33,858 nt of DNA from Candidatus Brocadiales bacterium (GCA_030586765.1 JAUQZZ010000002.1:1-33858), one strand, 5' to 3'; shown: positions 23,071 to 32,369, counted from the first letter of the stretch. Made by a program: numbers and translations. The notes: generated from the letters alone by a model not told the origin.

Positions 23071-24069
23071 ATGAGGAAAAGGACTCCAGTACCCACAAGG
23101 TTGATACCACTCCTTTTAGGTCTCGCCATGGGAGGGGTTCTTTTTGGGGGTGAGAATACCAGCAAGCTTCCCCGTCTGGTTTTTGATGAAACCCAGCATA
23201 ACTTCGGCGAGGTCTATAGGGGAGAAAAGGTAAGCCATAAATTTATTCTTAAGAATGAGGGAGAAGGTACCCTGGAGGTCCAGGGGGTGAGGCCCTCTTG
23301 TGGGTGCACAGCCGCAGCGCCCTCCAAAAATAACCTGGCCCCAGGAGAACAGGGCGATATAGAGGTTACCTTCCAATCGGATGTATTTGTCGGTAAGGTT
23401 ACTAAGACCATTGTTGTTGACACCAACGACCCAGAAACGCCCCATTACACCCTGACCATAGAAGCAGATGTTAAAGAAGAGGTGACAGCCAACCCTAGAC
23501 GATTATTCCTCGAACAAGTAAGGCAAGGACAATCCTTAAAGACAGAGATAGAGATAAAAGCAGTGACAGACCTAGACCTGGAGGTCACGAAGATTAATTC
23601 TTCCAGTCCTGTATTAGAGCTGGAAAAAAGACAGAGGGGTAATACCCATATCATAGAAGTCAGTATTAAGAAAGACGCACCCCTGGGCAGGTTTGGAGGA
23701 GATATCCTGGTTTTTACCAACAGCAAGAGACAGCCCGTCCTCACGATACCCTTCTTTGGGGAGATAATAAGTGACATCTCCATCTTCCCTCCCACGATAT
23801 CATATGGCACCATATCTAAAGGTAGCGAGGCGATGAGGCAGGTTCTCATCACTATCTACCAGGAGGGGGTGAAACTGACCAGGTTAGAGGCCATGCCCGA
23901 ATTTCTTAATCTTCGGGAGGCTACTGAGACAGGCGGTCGCTTCCACAGGCTGGAAGTCATCATCACTAAGGACGCCCCCGCAGGGAGACTGGAGGGCAGT
24001 CTTAAGATATACTCCACTAGCAAGGCCCAGCCTATTATAAATGTCCCTGTATATGCAGTGGTAAAGTAA
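23071..24069 (+). CDS. Exported DUF1573 domain protein
   Basis: 332 residues from the ATG at 23071. A basic start and a hydrophobic stretch (about 9-22) form a signal peptide or anchor. The DUF1573 domain spans about 28-125, with HNFGEVYRGEKVSHKF followed by NEGEGTLEVQGVRPSCGCTAA, including the hallmark SCGC cysteine pair. Two further Ig-like beta domains fill the rest, each ending in a similar KDAP.GR..G...I.S.S...P...VP pattern, so they look like internal repeats. DUF1573 proteins are periplasmic Ig-fold proteins of unknown role. The cytochrome gene starts 1 bp after the stop, so the two are coupled. A TSS-proximal ATG at 23055 encodes only four codons. Confidence 0.82.
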   Translation: MRKRTPVPTRLIPLLLGLAMGGVLFGGENTSKLPRLVFDETQHNFGEVYRGEKVSHKFILKNEGEGTLEVQGVRPSCGCTAAAPSKNNLAPGEQGDIEVTFQSDVFVGKVTKTIVVDTNDPETPHYTLTIEADVKEEVTANPRRLFLEQVRQGQSLKTEIEIKAVTDLDLEVTKINSSSPVLELEKRQRGNTHIIEVSIKKDAPLGRFGGDILVFTNSKRQPVLTIPFFGEIISDISIFPPTISYGTISKGSEAMRQVLITIYQEGVKLTRLEAMPEFLNLREATETGGRFHRLEVIITKDAPAGRLEGSLKIYSTSKAQPIINVPVYAVVK

Positions 24070-24070
24070 G

Positions 24071-25378
24071 GTGAGACTCCTTGCCCTTATATTTCTCTCC
24101 CTTTACATATCCCTTCCCTCCTATGCAGAAGTAACAATCATCTTTAGTGGTGAAGAATCCGGCTATCTGGAGCCCTGCGGCTGCACAAAGGAACCCCTGG
24201 GGGGAATCGCCAAGAGACACAGCCTCCTTTCTCTCCAAGGGGGTCCGAATAAACTCCTGCCCATAAGTCTGGGAGACCTGGTAGGTCATGTAACAAGACA
24301 AAACGAAATAAAGATGGAGACCATGGTGGAATCCCTAAGGCAGATGGACTACATCCTCCACAACATAGGCGAGAAGGATATACACATAGGGCCAGAGGTC
24401 CTAAGCTATATCTTTTACTCTAGCCCTTTAGAACTGCTCTCTTCCAATGTGCTAATTTCCTCCTCCTACGGCCTAAAGGTCAGTCCTTTTGTAATCAAAG
24501 AGATAGAAGAGGGAGGTACTAAGGTAAAGATTGGCTTTTTAGGTATCTTGTCCCCTCACCTCCTTGAAGATAATCACAAGGATATAGAAATAATCCCACC
24601 CTCTGAAGCCCTCCGCCCTCTGGTGAACCAGCTAAAGGACCGAGTAGACCTCCTCATACTTCTCTCCCACGCCCCCTTTGAGGAGTCTTTAAATTTGTCC
24701 AGTATATTTCCTGAGTTCCAGCTGATTGTATCTGGACACGATGTTGACCACCCCATTGTAAGACGCTCGGGTAATACCACAGTTGTCACCTGTGGTACCA
24801 AGGGAAAACACATAGGGCTCTACCAGCCCCTCCATAAGCCCGGAGGGTTGGAGATATTCACCCTTGATGACCGTTACCACGAGTCCCAGGAGATGCTCAG
24901 CCTTCTCCAGTCCTATCAGCAGCGGCTTAGGGATGAGGACCTATTAAGTAAGGTAGAAAGGCAAGCTCCTCCAGGAGATGCCGCCTATGCAGGTAATATC
25001 ATCTGCGGCACCTGCCACCAGGCGGCCTTCCTCCACTGGAAGACCACGGGGCATGCAACTGCCTATGAGACCCTTGTCAGGGTGGAACACCAGTACGACC
25101 CCGAGTGTATCTCCTGTCATGTTACAGGGCTATATTACACTACAGGCTTTGAGTCTATAGAAAATACACCTCTGCTCAAGGGGGTTGGCTGCGAGGCCTG
25201 CCATGGCCCAGGAAGTCTTCATAAGGAACAAGCGATTAAGGGCCTTAAAGCCGAAGGCTATGGCAAGAGTACTGCCGGCACGTGTCAAACCTGCCACGAC
25301 CTAGAGCATGGCCCTGACTTCCATTTTGAAGGCTTTTGGCAGAAGATAATACACCCGAAGGAAGAGGTTAAGGGGTAG
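24071..25378 (+). CDS. Metallophosphatase-like/tetraheme cytochrome c fusion
   Basis: 435 residues from the GTG at 24071. Residues 1-19 are a signal peptide (cut near SYA/EV). Residues 20-260 are UshA/5'-nucleotidase-like: SLGDLVG, LLSHAPF and VSGHDVDHP keep the GD, SH and GH positions, but the first metal site reads SGEESGYLEPCGC in place of DxH and the usual GNHE reads IGEKD, so catalysis is doubtful. Residues 300-435 are a cytochrome c554-like domain with four heme sites, CGTCH (312), CISCH (346), CEACH (374) and CQTCH (405). The protein is periplasmic, matured by CcsA/ResB, and coupled to DUF1573. Its redox partner is unknown. Confidence 0.85.
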   Translation: MRLLALIFLSLYISLPSYAEVTIIFSGEESGYLEPCGCTKEPLGGIAKRHSLLSLQGGPNKLLPISLGDLVGHVTRQNEIKMETMVESLRQMDYILHNIGEKDIHIGPEVLSYIFYSSPLELLSSNVLISSSYGLKVSPFVIKEIEEGGTKVKIGFLGILSPHLLEDNHKDIEIIPPSEALRPLVNQLKDRVDLLILLSHAPFEESLNLSSIFPEFQLIVSGHDVDHPIVRRSGNTTVVTCGTKGKHIGLYQPLHKPGGLEIFTLDDRYHESQEMLSLLQSYQQRLRDEDLLSKVERQAPPGDAAYAGNIICGTCHQAAFLHWKTTGHATAYETLVRVEHQYDPECISCHVTGLYYTTGFESIENTPLLKGVGCEACHGPGSLHKEQAIKGLKAEGYGKSTAGTCQTCHDLEHGPDFHFEGFWQKIIHPKEEVKG

Positions 25379-25393
25379 CTCCCTCCTTTGCAC

Positions 25394-25422
25394 TTGATTT
25401 TAGAGGCTAGGGTCTTTAGAAT
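25394..25422 (+). promoter_or_regulatory. Sigma70 promoter for the alpha-glucan operon
   Basis: TTGATT, a 17-bp spacer and TAGAAT (5 of 6). It lies in the 98-bp gap after the cytochrome gene; the -10 ends 54 bp before the first GH57 ATG. It could drive all four genes through 32236. Confidence 0.5.
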
Positions 25423-25476
25423 CTATTTTGATGGAGCGTTTACCTATACAAATAAGTTCTTAATTCTAGGAAACTT

Positions 25477-27633
25477 ATGATATATCTAGCCTTCTTCTGG
25501 CACTTTCACCAACCCTTTTACAAGGATTCTGCCACAGGGGAGTATCTCCTGCCCTGGGTAAGACTCCACGGCATAAAGGACTATACAGGCATGGCCCTGA
25601 TCCTCAAGGACTACCCTGAGATAAGGCAGACCTTTAACTTCGTCCCCTGTATGCTTGAGCAGCTAGAGGAATACTCGAAAGGTATAGCTCGCGATAAGTT
25701 CTTGAAACTCAGTGAGTTATCTCAAAGTGAGCTCTTAGAGAAGGATGTACATTTTATTCTAGACAACTTCTTTTCTGCCCACTGGGAGAATATGATAGAG
25801 GTACACCCCAGATACCGTGAACTCCTACGCAAACGGGCCTTCGGAAAGAAGAGCGTAGATAGGGCTACACGAGATTTCGGGGAAAGGGATATCAGGGACC
25901 TCCAGGTGTGGGCAAACCTTTCGTGGTTCCATCCCCTAGTAATCCAGTCTGACCAAGAGCTCAAGGCCCTTATACAGAAGGGCAAAGACTTCACTGAAGC
26001 GGAAAAACAATTAGTGCTTGCTAAAGAGATTCAGGTGATTAGGGATATACTGCCTCTGTACAAAAAACTGGAGGACTCAGGACAAATAGAGACCACCACC
26101 AGCCCTTTCTATCACCCCATCCTGCCCCTCCTCTGTGACCCCTTAACGGCACGTCAGGCCCTTCCCAAGATACCTCTACCCGAGACAAGACTAGAGGCAG
26201 AAGAGGACGCAAGGCTACAAGTAGAGAGGGCTGTGTCGGCCCACGAGATGTACTTTGGCCGTAGACCCAGGGGACTCTGGCCCTCGGAAGGTGCCGTGAG
26301 CCACCACATCATACCCATACTATCTCGAGCGGGGATAAAGTGGACCGCCTCAGATGAGGAGATACTTGCCAGGAGCCTGCATATCCAGTTCTCTAGAGAC
26401 GACCAGGGCAAACTCAACCTGCCCCGTGTGTTGTACAAACCCTATAAGCTGGAGTCTGGAGATTCTCAAGTGAACATTATCTTCCGCGACCATAGTCTAT
26501 CGGACCTAATTGGCTTCCAGTACCAGAGGTATAATGTCTCTTTAGCAGTAGAAGACTTTATAAAGAGGATTAAGTCTCTGAAGGACACACCTCAGCCTCT
26601 CCTGGTAAGTGTAATCTTAGATGGGGAAAACGCCTGGGAGTACTACCCCAATAACGGACTAGACTTTCTGCGGAAACTGTATAGTAGACTGCAAGAGGAA
26701 AAAGGAATTAAGACAGTAAGAGTAAGTGACTATATGGAGATGCATCCTCCACAGGATACCATCAAAGAACTCTATGCAGGTTCCTGGATAGGACACAATC
26801 TTGCTACCTGGGTAGGGCATGAAGAGAAGAACAAGGCCTGGAACTACCTGGCCCATGCCAGAGACTACCTTAAAAAGGCAGGACCTCGGGACACAAACCA
26901 TCTGGATTTGGCCTGGGAACAACTCTATATAGCGGAAGGGAGTGATTGGTTCTGGTGGTATGGTGATGACCATTCCTCCGCCTATGATGAGACCTTTGAT
27001 AGACTCTTCCGAACGCATCTTAAAAACCTCTATAAATTCATGTCTGCGGTGTATCCCAGGGTACTAGACGTGCCCATCCTAAGACCCAGAAGGAAGAGGC
27101 CCTACAGCCTACCCAAGGGCTTCCTCCAGATAAAACTGGATGGTAAGGTGAGCAGTTTTCTAGAATGGATTTCCGCTGGGCGCTTTGTAGCCAAGGACAC
27201 CCCAGTGATGCACAGGGCCTCGGGAAGGGTTGTAACAGAGGCTTACTTTGGTTTTGATGAGGAAAATTTCTACCTGCGGCTAGATTTTGAAGAAGGCGAG
27301 ATAGAGCGTATAGGCACCCATGATAAGGTCCTTGTGACCTTCTTACATCCCCATGAGGCCAGGCTATGCATTACTGGGCCCTTAAGGCCCACCATGGACC
27401 TAGAAGTGCTAAGGGGGCCGAGTCCCAGGATAATCCCAGGGCTAGTAGCCACAGGGGAGATACTGGAACTAAGATGCCCCTTCTCAGAAATCGGTCTTGC
27501 ACCAACACATGAAGTGGAATTCCTGGTAGAGATAGAAAAAGACGGACAGGTAAGCGAAAGAATCCCAGAGCACTACGCCTTTGCCTTTACCACGCCTACA
27601 AAGGACTTCGAAAGGATACTTTGGCAGGTCTAA
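25477..27633 (+). CDS. GH57 glycoside hydrolase with C-terminal beta-sandwich domain
   Basis: Retaining alpha-glucan hydrolase of family GH57, 718 residues, no signal peptide, so cytoplasmic. WHFHQPFY near residue 8 is the first conserved region. The nucleophile Glu is at 271 in LWPSEGAVS and the acid/base Asp at 382 in VILDGENAWEYYP, the pattern of amylopullulanase-type GH57. WFWWYGDDHSS near 490 is another conserved block. Residues about 540-718 form a DOMON/CBM9-like beta-sandwich, probably for carbohydrate binding. The ATG at 25477 has AGGA about five bases upstream. It opens a glucan operon and probably debranches or shortens stored glucan; alpha-1,4 versus alpha-1,6 preference cannot be told. 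Confidence 0.88.
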   Translation: MIYLAFFWHFHQPFYKDSATGEYLLPWVRLHGIKDYTGMALILKDYPEIRQTFNFVPCMLEQLEEYSKGIARDKFLKLSELSQSELLEKDVHFILDNFFSAHWENMIEVHPRYRELLRKRAFGKKSVDRATRDFGERDIRDLQVWANLSWFHPLVIQSDQELKALIQKGKDFTEAEKQLVLAKEIQVIRDILPLYKKLEDSGQIETTTSPFYHPILPLLCDPLTARQALPKIPLPETRLEAEEDARLQVERAVSAHEMYFGRRPRGLWPSEGAVSHHIIPILSRAGIKWTASDEEILARSLHIQFSRDDQGKLNLPRVLYKPYKLESGDSQVNIIFRDHSLSDLIGFQYQRYNVSLAVEDFIKRIKSLKDTPQPLLVSVILDGENAWEYYPNNGLDFLRKLYSRLQEEKGIKTVRVSDYMEMHPPQDTIKELYAGSWIGHNLATWVGHEEKNKAWNYLAHARDYLKKAGPRDTNHLDLAWEQLYIAEGSDWFWWYGDDHSSAYDETFDRLFRTHLKNLYKFMSAVYPRVLDVPILRPRRKRPYSLPKGFLQIKLDGKVSSFLEWISAGRFVAKDTPVMHRASGRVVTEAYFGFDEENFYLRLDFEEGEIERIGTHDKVLVTFLHPHEARLCITGPLRPTMDLEVLRGPSPRIIPGLVATGEILELRCPFSEIGLAPTHEVEFLVEIEKDGQVSERIPEHYAFAFTTPTKDFERILWQV

Positions 27634-27645
27634 CAAGGAGCCCAC

Positions 27646-28656
27646 ATGCCAGAACTAAGAAAAGAGCCTGTATCAGGACGATGGGTAATTATAGCCACAG
27701 AGAGGGCACTAAGGCCCTCCGATTTTATCGCTGTGCCTCCCCCTACCATCAAGGGCAACTTTTGCCCCTTCTGCGAAGGTAACGAGGATAAGACCCCTCC
27801 AGAGATTATGGCCTACAGAGAAAGGGATACCAGACCAAACACCAGGGGTTGGAGGGTACGGGTAGTACCTAACAAATTTCCTGCCCTGGTAATAGAGGGA
27901 GGCCTAAATAAACGGGGAGACGGAATATACGATATCATGAATGGGATAGGTGCCCACGAGGTGATCATCGAGTGCCCACAACACAAGATATCCCTAACAT
28001 CCCTGCCACCTGCCCACGTCCAGGAGATAATATGGACCTATAGGGACAGGTTGGTAGACCTCAAGAAAGACAAGAGACTCATCTATGGAATGCTCTTTAA
28101 GAACGTGGGTGCAGTAGCTGGGGCCAGCCTTGAGCACACCCACACCCAGCTCATAGTTACCCCTATCGTTCCTCTGGTGGTTGCTTCTGAGATGGAGGGC
28201 TCTATGGCCTTCTACAAATACAGGGGAAGATGCCTCTTTTGTGACATGATAAATCAGGAGTTATCTAATGGGAGCCGAATGGTACTGGAAGGGGAGCACT
28301 TTGTAACCTTTGCACCCTATGCAGCTAGGTTCCCATTCGAGCTCTGGATACTCCCCAAAAACCACTCCTCCCACTTTGAAAATATACAAAGGTCCGAGGT
28401 GGAGGAGCTAGCAGAAACCCTGAGGGCCGCCCTCTGTAAGCTGGAGGGGGCTCTGGAACAACCCCCCTACAATTTTATCATCCATACCAGCCCCTTCGAC
28501 CAGCCAGAGTTGGCCCATTACCACTGGCATATAGAAATCATCCCAAGGCTTACCCGGGTAGCAGGCTTTGAGTGGGGGACCGGCTTCTATATAAACCCCG
28601 TTCCTCCAGAGAATGCCGCAGAATACCTTAAAAAAGTAGAAGTACCGCCATGCTAG
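27646..28656 (+). CDS. galT: GalT-family nucleotidylyltransferase
   Basis: 336-residue HIT-superfamily enzyme. It starts MPELRKEPVSGRWVIIATER, has the zinc-site CPFC near residues 40-43, HTH at 164-166 in GASLEHTHTQL, and HWHIEIIPR near 290 containing the His-x-His of the active site. Annotated members move UMP from UDP-glucose to galactose-1-phosphate. Located between a GH57 and glgA, with no galK or galE in view, it may instead act in nucleotide-sugar recycling for glucan metabolism, for example as a UDP- or ADP-glucose phosphorylase; this is inference. AAGGAG lies five bases before the ATG, and the gene follows the GH57 by 12 bp. Confidence 0.88.
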   Translation: MPELRKEPVSGRWVIIATERALRPSDFIAVPPPTIKGNFCPFCEGNEDKTPPEIMAYRERDTRPNTRGWRVRVVPNKFPALVIEGGLNKRGDGIYDIMNGIGAHEVIIECPQHKISLTSLPPAHVQEIIWTYRDRLVDLKKDKRLIYGMLFKNVGAVAGASLEHTHTQLIVTPIVPLVVASEMEGSMAFYKYRGRCLFCDMINQELSNGSRMVLEGEHFVTFAPYAARFPFELWILPKNHSSHFENIQRSEVEELAETLRAALCKLEGALEQPPYNFIIHTSPFDQPELAHYHWHIEIIPRLTRVAGFEWGTGFYINPVPPENAAEYLKKVEVPPC

Positions 28657-28670
28657 AAAGGAGATAAGAA

Positions 28671-30116
28671 ATGGATATAACCTATGTTTCTTCGGAGGTT
28701 GTGCCCTTTGCCAGAACAGGCGGGTTGAGCGATGTGGCTGGGGCCCTGCCAAAGAGTCTACAGGAACTAGGCCATAAGGTCTACCTCTTCATGCCCCTTT
28801 ATAAGAAGATAAAACAAGGCCCCTTCAAGCTCTCTCCTACCAAAGGGAGTCTCTCTATACCCATGGGCAATAAGACCAGCACTGGGCTGGTATATAGCGC
28901 CCCCCTGCCCGGCACCCGCATATCCACATATTTTATAGAAAATACGACCTACTACGATAGAGAGGGTCTATACCAGGACCCAGCCACGGGAAAGGACTAT
29001 AAAGACAATTGCGAGAGATTCTCCTTCTTTTCTAAGGCTGTACTGGAAACCCTGCAGGTTTTAGGAATTAAACCAGATATAATTCACTGTAATGACTGGC
29101 AGTCTGCTCTGGTGCCTACTTACCTCAAGACCCTCTATAAGGATAATAATTCCTTTCGCGGGACCGCTAGCCTCTTTACCATCCATAATCTCTCCTACCA
29201 GGGGCTCTTCCCTAAGGAGGACATGCCCCTGACAGGACTGGATTGGAGTTACTTCAACTGGAAGCAGCTAGAATTTTACGGGAAAATCAATCTCCTCAAG
29301 GCAGGAATAGTCTTCTCGGATATAATCACCACTGTCAGTAGAAAGTACGCAGAGGAGATACAGACAGCGGAGTTCGGCGTAGGACTGGAAGGGGTACTGC
29401 GGGAGAGAACCGTAGACCTTTATGGAGTACTCAATGGGGCCGATTACTCCGTATGGAACCCCGAAAAGGATAAACTCATCCCTGCTAACTACAGCCTGAA
29501 GAACCTTAAAGGCAAAAAAGCCTGCAAGCAACATCTTCAGAGGAAGTTAAAGCTGCCTCAAAGCGACGCTCCTATAATAGGAATGATAGGAAGGGTTGCC
29601 TCCCAAAAGGGGTTAGATTTAGTAATGGAATGTTGGGACGAGTTAATGAAAGAGGATATAGAGTTTGTCCTCCTGGGCACAGGCGAGCCAAATATTGAAC
29701 AGGCCCTAAAGTCCGCGGCCGCTAGGTATCCTGGCAAGGCCTCTATCAACATAGGCTTCGATAACCAACTCTCCCACGAGATAGAGGCAGGGGCAGACAT
29801 GTTTCTCATGCCCTCCAAATTCGAGCCCTGTGGGTTAAACCAACTATACAGTCTAAAATACGGAACTGTGCCCATAGTGCGCAGTACCGGAGGTCTTGCC
29901 GATACTATAGACGCCTCGGTGGGCTTCTCCTTCCAGTCCTATTCATCCAAGGAGATGCTGGAAACCATAAAGAAGGCCTTAAAACTCTACCGTGACCAGT
30001 CAAAGTGGTTAGAACTCATGAAAATGGGGATGCTTCAGGACTGGTCCTGGGAAAAGAGCGCAAGGGAGTATCTCACTCTATATCAAAAGGCCCTTGCCAA
30101 GGTAAAGGGGGCATGA
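28671..30116 (+). CDS. glgA: Glycogen (starch) synthase, GT5
   Basis: Extends alpha-1,4-glucan from ADP-glucose. 481 residues, the usual length. Two Rossmann domains: N-terminal with EVVPFARTGGLSDVAGALP, and C-terminal with GRVASQKGLDL, SKFEPCGLNQLYSLKYG and STGGLADTI. The N-terminal K-x-G-G-L sugar-nucleotide motif reads R-T-G-G-L here (Arg15 for the usual Lys15), a non-standard residue in an important position; the rest of the site looks normal. AAGGAG lies seven bases before the ATG. The stop overlaps the next ATG by 4 bp (ATGA), so it is translationally coupled to the second GH57. Confidence 0.95.
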   Translation: MDITYVSSEVVPFARTGGLSDVAGALPKSLQELGHKVYLFMPLYKKIKQGPFKLSPTKGSLSIPMGNKTSTGLVYSAPLPGTRISTYFIENTTYYDREGLYQDPATGKDYKDNCERFSFFSKAVLETLQVLGIKPDIIHCNDWQSALVPTYLKTLYKDNNSFRGTASLFTIHNLSYQGLFPKEDMPLTGLDWSYFNWKQLEFYGKINLLKAGIVFSDIITTVSRKYAEEIQTAEFGVGLEGVLRERTVDLYGVLNGADYSVWNPEKDKLIPANYSLKNLKGKKACKQHLQRKLKLPQSDAPIIGMIGRVASQKGLDLVMECWDELMKEDIEFVLLGTGEPNIEQALKSAAARYPGKASINIGFDNQLSHEIEAGADMFLMPSKFEPCGLNQLYSLKYGTVPIVRSTGGLADTIDASVGFSFQSYSSKEMLETIKKALKLYRDQSKWLELMKMGMLQDWSWEKSAREYLTLYQKALAKVKGA

Positions 30117-32236
30117 ATCAGGTATATTTAATCCTAGCGCTACATAATCATCAACCCGTAGGCAATTTTAACCATGTCTTCGAAGAGGCCTGCTCCAGGG
30201 CATACCAGCCCTTCCTGGAGACACTGGAAAAATACCCAAGGATAAGGATAGTAGTACATTATTCGGGAAGCCTGCTGGAGTGGCTCTACACCCATAAGCC
30301 CAACCTCTTTGAAAAGCTAAGGTCCTTGGTCAAGAGGGGTCAGGTAGAGGTCCTGGGGGGAGGTTTCTACGAACCCATTATGGTCATGCTCCCTGAGAGG
30401 GATAGGCTAAGACAGATACACACCTACAGCCATTGGCTTAAGGACCACCTGGGAGTGGATGTTCGGGGCATATGGCTCGCCGAGAGGGTATGGGAACAAT
30501 CCCTGGTAAGGTCCCTGAGGAACGCAGGCATAGAGTACACAGTGGTAGATGACTCCCACTTTAAACATGCTGGACTAGAGGAAGAGGAACTGGATGGATA
30601 TTTCCTTACAGAGGACGAGGGTGAGATACTGAAGATCTTTCCAGCCTCTGAACACCTTCGATACTGTATACCCTTTGAAAACCCTGAAAAGACCCTGAAC
30701 CATCTCCGCCAATTGGGACAGAGGAGAGAAAACGCCCTGGTGGTGTACGCCGATGACGGAGAGAAGTTCGGCGGATGGCCAAAGACCTTTAAGCATGTCT
30801 ATGAAGATGGGTGGCTGGAGAACTTCTTCAGCACACTTCAGGCCCAGGGGGACTGGCTAAAGCTCATTACCTTTAGCGAAGCTGTTGAACGCTTCAGCCC
30901 CAGAGGTAAGATATATCTCCCTGACGCCTCCTACAGGGAGATGATGGAATGGGCCCTGCCAGTAAAGGGAATCTTCCAATACGAAGAGGTCTCCCACGCC
31001 CTGGGAGGCCAACCCTGGGCTCATCTCGCCAGGAGGTTTATCAAGGGAGGATGCTGGAGGAACTTCAGGGTAAAATACCCAGAAGCCTATCAGATGTATG
31101 CAAGGATGCTTGAGGTCAGTAAGAAGATCGCCTCCCTGGACAGGAGCTCAGAGATATTCCTCCCTGCGGAAAAAGAGCTCCACAAGGCCCAATGTAACGA
31201 TGCCTACTGGCATGGGATCTTTGGTGGACTCTATCTTCCTCACCTTCGCACCGCCATCTTCAGACACCTCCTAACAGCGGAGACCCTGGCGGATAGCCAC
31301 CCAAAGACCTCCCTAGAGACCCTTGACTATGACCTGGACACCAAAAAGGAGGTGAAAATCTCTAACCCAATGATAAATGCGTACTTCAAACCCGAAAGGG
31401 GAGGTCACCTCTACGAATTAGACTACAAGCCCAGGGCGGTCAACCTCTTGAACACCCTCAGCCGCAGGGAAGAGGCCTATCACAGAAAGGTCCTTTCCCA
31501 AAAAGAGACAGGGGAAGGGGCGGGCATCAAGAGTATCCATGAACTGGCCCCAAGGATAGAAGAAGGCTTAAAGGAGATACTTTTCTACGACACCTACCAG
31601 AGGGAGAGTCTGATAGACCACTTCTTCCAGCGCAGTGCCAGTCTGAAGGATTTCGCTAACGGACAGATACTGCAGTTAGGCGATTTCCTTACCGCCCCTT
31701 ACCAGCCACGGGCAGAGGAGAGGGCGGATAGAATTATCCTGGGGATGGAACGTTCTGGCAGCCTCTTACAAGGACAGGAAGGCCTTCCCTTGAAGGTGAA
31801 GAAAAGGGTAGAAGTGGACCATCTCAACCCCGTAATTCTTATCGCCTATTCCATTGAAAATTTATCTAGAAGGACTCTAGAAAGCTCTTTTGGTGTAGAG
31901 TTTAATTTCTCTATGTCCTCCGGAGATGCCCCAGGACGATATTATCTCTTAAAGGACGAGACCCCTGCGGGGCACCTGGCCTTAGAAGCAACCTTTACTT
32001 CTCAGAAAAAGATATCGCTGGTGGATGAAGGGCTTGGGTTAAGGGTGTCTCTGGAGTGGAATCCTCCCTGTGATGTATGGGTCCTACCCATACATACCGT
32101 CTCCCAGTCTGAATCAGGCTTTGAAAAGGTATATCAAGGTTCTACCCTACTCTTAAAATGGAATATAACCCTGGAGCCTGCAAGCACCTGGGGGACAGAG
32201 ATAAGAAAAGAAATAAAGGAGGTTAAGCCCCTCTAA
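30113..32236 (+). CDS. GH57 4-alpha-glucanotransferase/alpha-amylase
   Basis: 707 residues from the ATG at 30113 that overlaps the glgA stop; a longer frame to 30005 lies inside glgA and is not used. Order: an N-terminal GH57 barrel (1-300) with LALHNHQPVGN, the nucleophile Glu124 in WLAERVWE and the acid/base Asp214 in VVYADDGEKFGGWP; these positions nearly coincide with E123 and D214 of Thermococcus litoralis 4-alpha-glucanotransferase. Middle and C-terminal DUF1925/DUF1926-type beta domains follow (about 310-400 and 425-700), with CNDAYWHGIFGGLYLPHLR in the linker. It therefore probably disproportionates maltodextrins in the cytoplasm beside GlgA. Hydrolysis of starch is the alternative. 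Confidence 0.92.
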   Translation: MNQVYLILALHNHQPVGNFNHVFEEACSRAYQPFLETLEKYPRIRIVVHYSGSLLEWLYTHKPNLFEKLRSLVKRGQVEVLGGGFYEPIMVMLPERDRLRQIHTYSHWLKDHLGVDVRGIWLAERVWEQSLVRSLRNAGIEYTVVDDSHFKHAGLEEEELDGYFLTEDEGEILKIFPASEHLRYCIPFENPEKTLNHLRQLGQRRENALVVYADDGEKFGGWPKTFKHVYEDGWLENFFSTLQAQGDWLKLITFSEAVERFSPRGKIYLPDASYREMMEWALPVKGIFQYEEVSHALGGQPWAHLARRFIKGGCWRNFRVKYPEAYQMYARMLEVSKKIASLDRSSEIFLPAEKELHKAQCNDAYWHGIFGGLYLPHLRTAIFRHLLTAETLADSHPKTSLETLDYDLDTKKEVKISNPMINAYFKPERGGHLYELDYKPRAVNLLNTLSRREEAYHRKVLSQKETGEGAGIKSIHELAPRIEEGLKEILFYDTYQRESLIDHFFQRSASLKDFANGQILQLGDFLTAPYQPRAEERADRIILGMERSGSLLQGQEGLPLKVKKRVEVDHLNPVILIAYSIENLSRRTLESSFGVEFNFSMSSGDAPGRYYLLKDETPAGHLALEATFTSQKKISLVDEGLGLRVSLEWNPPCDVWVLPIHTVSQSESGFEKVYQGSTLLLKWNITLEPASTWGTEIRKEIKEVKPL

Positions 32237-32369
32237 GAGGTCAAAAACATCCCCAGAAAAATGGATGAATCAGAAAGAGATATAAGGTAAAATAATAAAG
32301 TAGCGAAGGCAAAGTCCTGGCATTAAGGATATACATAAAGGCGGTCCTTGGTAACCGAGGTCTGGAAAT
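32237..32369 (+). other. Leader region of the sensor gene, structured but unassigned
   Basis: 133 bp between the GH57 stop and the sensor ATG. No clear sigma70 promoter or terminator. The second half (about 32300-32366) can fold: CCTTGG/CCGAGG (32346-32351 / 32355-32360) makes a 6-bp stem with one wobble. The GGCAAAG...GGTAACCGAGG sequence faintly recalls the conserved cores of a c-di-GMP-I (GEMM) riboswitch, but the usual GNRA-capped stem is missing. Confidence 0.3.

Noticed and set aside
30005..30112. Longer N-terminus for the second GH57 enzyme
   Set aside because: It lies wholly inside glgA in another frame; the ATG at 30113 has a Shine-Dalgarno-like AAGGGGG and begins with the conserved GH57 start.
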